Translations under genes and position numbers: made by a program
In this document: positions 60,050 through 64,000 of the stretch, piece by piece
Layout: every line of letters starts with the position of its first letter
How positions within the stretch are numbered: position 1 is the stretch's first letter
Notes under the pieces: model-generated
What the model was told of the DNA's origin: nothing
Databases searched by the model: none
Seen by the model: the letters and a program-made list of their open reading frames with translations, nothing else
DNA from: Niebla homalea
Lineage: Eukaryota; Ascomycota; Lecanoromycetes; Lecanorales; Ramalinaceae
Direction of reading: 5' to 3'
Length of the DNA stretch: 64,000 nucleotides
NCBI GenBank assembly: GCA_019925105.1
Contig: JAHGAU010000025.1
Span: 558,001 to 622,000, forward strand

Positions 60050-63000
60050 AAAGGTTAAATAAGTTTTTAGGATAATCCTTAATTATTAAGTATATTAATT
60101 AATATTAAAGCTTAAATAAATTTAATTTTATAAGTATATACGGTTTAATAGGACTTATAATTAACCCCCGCCGTTTTATTGTAAGCGGCTTTTCTTAATA
60201 ATAAATAAATCTTTTATTATAGCGCTTATTAATTATAATATTATTTGGTTAATAATTAAAAATAATAAAAATAATATAAAATACTTTTTTATATTATTAA
60301 TTAAAAAGGTTTAGACGTAATCCTTGGTTTATTAACCTTACGTACCTTATAAATAACGATCGATCTGGCGGCGGATAAATAGCGCTTTAAGGTTAATTTT
60401 CATAAATTATAGATTAATAGTGTTTATAACTTCGGTTAAAGTTTAACGGAGATTAATAAGGTCTTTATAGTTATTTACGCTAACGTAACGATAGAGCGCT
60501 TAAAAGTACCGTAAATCTTTTAGGGTAATTTAACGTATATAAATATAATAAAAAATTCTATTAACCGGAATATCCCGAGGGAGCTGGGCGAATATATAGA
60601 TATCTTTTTTAATAATATAATTAATACCCTATTTAAATTGAAATAAAGGGATTACGTTATTAACTTAAATAATAAAGAATTACTATATAGTCCCCTATAT
60701 AACCTATCTTGGGTAAAGTTAGCGGAGTTCCGGCGGTATCTTAAGGATATTATAGCCTAAGGTTGGATTTATTACTTAACGTTACCCGTAGGCGCCCCAA
60801 TCCTTTTTATACTTAAGAAAAATAACGGCCTTCGTCTCTGTATTAATTACCGTGGGTTAAATATAATTATAATTAAAAATCGATATTTATTACCCTTAAT
60901 TACTAAGACTTTTAACCGGTTAAATAACTTTAAACGGTTTATTAAGTTGGACCTTAAGGATACTTATTACCGGTTACGGATTAAGTCCGGCGATAAATAA
61001 AAGATGGCGTTCCGTACGTATTACGGTTACTTTAAGTATCTTATTATACCGTTTAAGTTAATTAATGCCCCGGCGATTTTTTAAACTTATATTAATTATA
61101 CCCTTATTAACCTTATCGATATAACTTATATAGTTTACTTAAATGATATTTTAATATTCAGTAAGAATCCGGCGGACTATTAACGTTATATTTAATAAGT
61201 CCTTAAGTAACTTTATTAATTCTAACTTTATATTAACCTCGAAAAGTATTAATTTAATATTATTTAAGTGGAATTCTTAAGGTTTATTGTTTTTATTAAA
61301 GGGATTTAAATAGACCAGGAGCATATTTAAATTATTAAGGATTAACCTACTTTAAAAACCTACCGGGAAATATAAATCTTTTTAAACTTTATAAATTTTT
61401 ATCGTCGTTTTATTTATAAATATTTAAAGATAATTAAGCCCTTAATTAATTTACTTAAGGGCAATAAGGAAGGAAAGAAAGCTGGTCCGTTAAAATAGAA
61501 TAATACGGTTAATATAACGTTCCGCTGGCTCCGCGAAATATTTATTAACGTATTATTACTCCGCTATTTTAACTTAAAATAGGGGGTATAAGTAAAAACC
61601 GATATATCCAATTTTACTATTATAGGTATTTTATTTTAATAGTTTAAGAAAGGTTACTAGTGTTTAATTACGTATTAATCTAGAAAAATAACCTTTACCA
61701 AACAGAATTATAAAACGTATAATTAAAAGCTTTTCATTATTATTACGGCGTTTAAGTAATAACGGTATTATTTAAAAGGGAGCCTTAAAGCTATTTAAGT
61801 ATAGATAAATTATAATAACCTTTAAAGGTTTATAAAATAGTTAACGTTAAGCTTACGCCAGATTAAATAAGCCTTAAAACTTATTAATTATAACTTTAAA
61901 ATGTTTTATTATTAAGGTAAAATAAACCTTATTAATCCTTTATTAAAACGTTTAAACTATAAAAAGTCTTATTTTTTAATATTATTTTATTATTTACTTT
62001 ATAGAATAAGCTCGTACTTTAATTTAATAAGTCGGTGGAGCGCCGGCAGACGGCGGTTATTAATTATTAATTATTATTCACTTTAAAAAATATTTAAATT
62101 ATTATCCCGTAAAAAAAGATTTAATAATTACTTAAAAAGCCTTACGAGGAATCCAGGTTAATTAAGTTACTTATTAAGGATCTATAAATTAACGATATAT
62201 TCATATATAAAATTAAAGACGATAACGTAACGTTAATATATTTTCGTTAAGGTCATAATAATACTTAAAAACTCAATCTTAATAGCCTTATAACCTATAA
62301 GGGCCGTATATACGTCCCCCGGGATAAAGCAGTTAAAGAAAAGCTGATTAGTAAATATTATAATAACCCGTTAACGGGCTACTTTAAAGCCGAAAAGACT
62401 TATAAACTCCTAGCCCGTAAATATCATTAAGACGGCTTAAAGGCTTAAATTAATAATTATATTAAAACGTATGATACTTACCAAAGGATTAAGGTATTAC
62501 GTTACCGCCTTTACGGTAAGCTTACTTTACTCTTTTAACCGGCCGTATTTTAGAAAGAATTCAATATAGACTTTATTATTGGCTTACCCGTAAGTAAAGT
62601 TAAGGGTAACGTTTATAATTCGATTTTAATAATTGTAAATAAATATATAAAAATATATAAATACCTCCCCGTTATAAAATAAATTAATACCGCTATATTA
62701 ACGGATTTCTTCTTCAAAGAAATCGTATTATATTATAGTACGCCGGCTAAAATCGTAATTAACCAAGGGTCTTTATTTACTAATAAATTCTAGGGTTCGG
62801 TATATTACTACGTGAAGATAAAGCGTAGGTTAAGTATTACTTTTTACCCGTAAATAAATAATTAAATAAAGCGTTAAAATTAAGGCCTTAAATAGTATTT
62901 AAGGACCTTTATTAGCTCGAATAAGCGAATTAAATAGGGTTATTCCCCTTAGCTGAATTTATTTATATAAATTCGGAATATTTAATTTTAAATTATAGTC

Positions 63001-63650
63001 CCTTTATAACGATATATAGTTATAATTTAAATATTTATTTTAAACCTAAAGACAGGTTAATAAAAAAAAAGATACCTATAATAAAAGATAAAGTTAAAAT
63101 ATTATATAAAATGCGATTAATATTAATAAACCGATAACGCTATATTATTAAATTGACTTAAAAGATATATAATAAGAAATATAAATTAAAGTTATATAAC
63201 GTTAATAATTTAATAATATTAAATATTAAAAACCTTAAGTTAAAGTAATTAAGTAAAAAGCTTACGCCTTAATTCATAAGACTTTTTAGAATTAATAATA
63301 AAATTGGAACGTAAACGTACCGCTTATTCTTCCTTATTACTTATTAAATCCATTTTATTATTTATATTTCTTTTTTAAAGCCTTATTATACTTATATTAA
63401 CGATTAAACGGCGGAGGCTATAATATAAGTACCTGAATTAATTAATAATAAAAAGGAATAAGTAGTTAAAGAAATTATTAATAAGGTTAAAAGTAAAAAG
63501 GGCGTTTGGTATTAGGTTAAGTAAGTTAATTAAGGCCTTAAATATAATTAATAAGTGCCGGAAACGGACTTAAAGTACTTTTAAGAACTACGGGAATAAT
63601 ACGATAAAACAGTACGGAATAAGAAAAAACGTAAATAAAATTATAACGTT
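60050..63650 (+). pseudogene. Gypsy pol with C-terminal chromodomain, degraded
   Basis: RT is unusually easy to read at about 60580-61330: LPVGAPILFILKKNNGLRLC, INYRGLN, NRYLLPLI, KLDLKDTYYRLRIKSGDK, MAFRTYYGYFKYLIIPF, then the catalytic box YLND at 61136-61147 (YLDD before RIP) and ILIFSKNPADY. RNase H lies at about 61480-62000. Integrase is at 62380-63000, with a KYHXDG-type zinc region, FNIDFIIGLPVS, INQGSLFTNKF and a PQINNQIKR-type block. A chromodomain follows at about 63504-63605 (VWY-VK-VN, then VPETDLKYF). Frames are closed by TAA/TAG. A chromodomain typically steers integration to histone-marked heterochromatin. Confidence 0.88.
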
Positions 63651-64000
63651 ATAACGGCGGAAGTTATATATATAGCTAATAACTATATATATAATTAATA
63701 TTATAGCTATTTAGCCTTTATACGTTATCCTTCCGTAAGATTATTAGAGTCTAAGCTTTAATTAATAACTTTACCTATTACGGGTATTACGCGCGTAAAT
63801 AAACCGGCGTTACGGAAGTAATTATCTTTATTATAATATTATAATTAATAAGAGTAACTCTAATAATAACCGCGATAATACCGGAAAAGGCGAAGAAGCG
63901 TAAGCGTTAAATTATAAGCGCCCGACGCATTATTAAGTAAATAAAGTTAAAAAGGTGAAATTATTAAGGGTAATAAAAGGTTAATAAGTATATTTATTAG
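63651..64000. other. Gypsy 3' region, no motif seen
   Basis: AT-rich sequence after the chromodomain, presumably the pol C-terminus or 3' untranslated part of the gypsy element. No LTR start was found. Confidence 0.4.

Larger units (their letters stand above)
58493..64000 (+). mobile_element. Ty3/gypsy chromovirus, 3' end outside window
   Basis: Plus-strand element starting with TGTTAGCAGCTAACGCC and continuing to the right edge. The order gag, RT, RNase H, integrase, chromodomain identifies a Ty3/gypsy chromovirus. Its first 200 bp are hardly mutated while the body shows RIP. No second copy of the LTR start is seen before 64000, so the 3' LTR lies beyond. The five bases before it are TTATT. 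Confidence 0.9.

Noticed and set aside
1..64000. Mitochondrial or AT-rich bacterial or protist DNA
   Set aside because: AT richness is confined to CpA/TpG loss with CpG kept, stops sit at Gln/Trp codons of retrotransposon genes, and unmutated islands have ordinary composition.

Overview
The window looks like a transposon graveyard from a filamentous ascomycete (Pezizomycotina). Most of it is extremely AT-rich, with almost no CpA or TpG, a large excess of TpA and retained CpG. This is the footprint of repeat-induced point mutation (RIP). Reading frames are broken almost only by TAA/TAG at former Gln/Trp codons, so nearly every 'gene' here is a RIP-degraded transposon pseudogene. I see no intact host gene, no rRNA or tRNA gene, and no bacterial or organellar features. 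The species cannot be named from the sequence.

Layout. (1) 1-5631: a Tad1-like LINE (LINE-A, + strand) that enters from the left edge and ends in an (AATC)n tail. (2) 5632-11608: mutated DNA of unknown origin, with a possible minus-strand reading frame, a 27-bp tandem repeat, an Asn-rich plus-strand segment, and a cluster of three weakly mutated minisatellites (10870-11480). (3) 11609-37625: a minus-strand gag / C2H2-finger / retropepsin-like gene without reverse transcriptase, split by a 24-kb nest. Copia-1 outer (minus, 13424-37573, TSD CGTTA) carries LINE-B (minus, TSD ATTTAAGAATATT). LINE-B carries Copia-1 inner (plus, 25735-31812, TSD TTAAG). Copia-3a (minus, 17599-23842, TSD AGAAT) sits inside the LINE-B target duplication. 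(4) 37626-38397: weakly mutated sequence of unknown function. (5) 38398-64000: a second nest. Copia-2 host (plus) is interrupted by Copia-2 nest1 (41637-48246, TSD TTTTC), by a 561-bp terminal-inverted-repeat element with an internal minisatellite (49610-50170, TSD ATAATTAA), by a rearranged Copia-3b containing a 715-bp-arm palindrome (50611-54502, TSD TTAAT), and by Copia-2 nest2 (from 55213). Nest2 is itself cut by a chromodomain Ty3/gypsy element (from 58493) that runs off the right edge.

How the parts relate. The nesting gives a relative insertion order confirmed by target-site duplications, and for several insertions by an uninterrupted paralogue in the same window. All three Copia families have a primer-binding site matching the anticodon arm of initiator tRNA-Met, and Copia-1 and Copia-2 both carry repeated GGGGAG tracts before the 3' LTR. 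The most distinctive items are the TIR/minisatellite element, the palindromic Copia-3b, the RT-less gag-protease gene and the uneven RIP along the nest.
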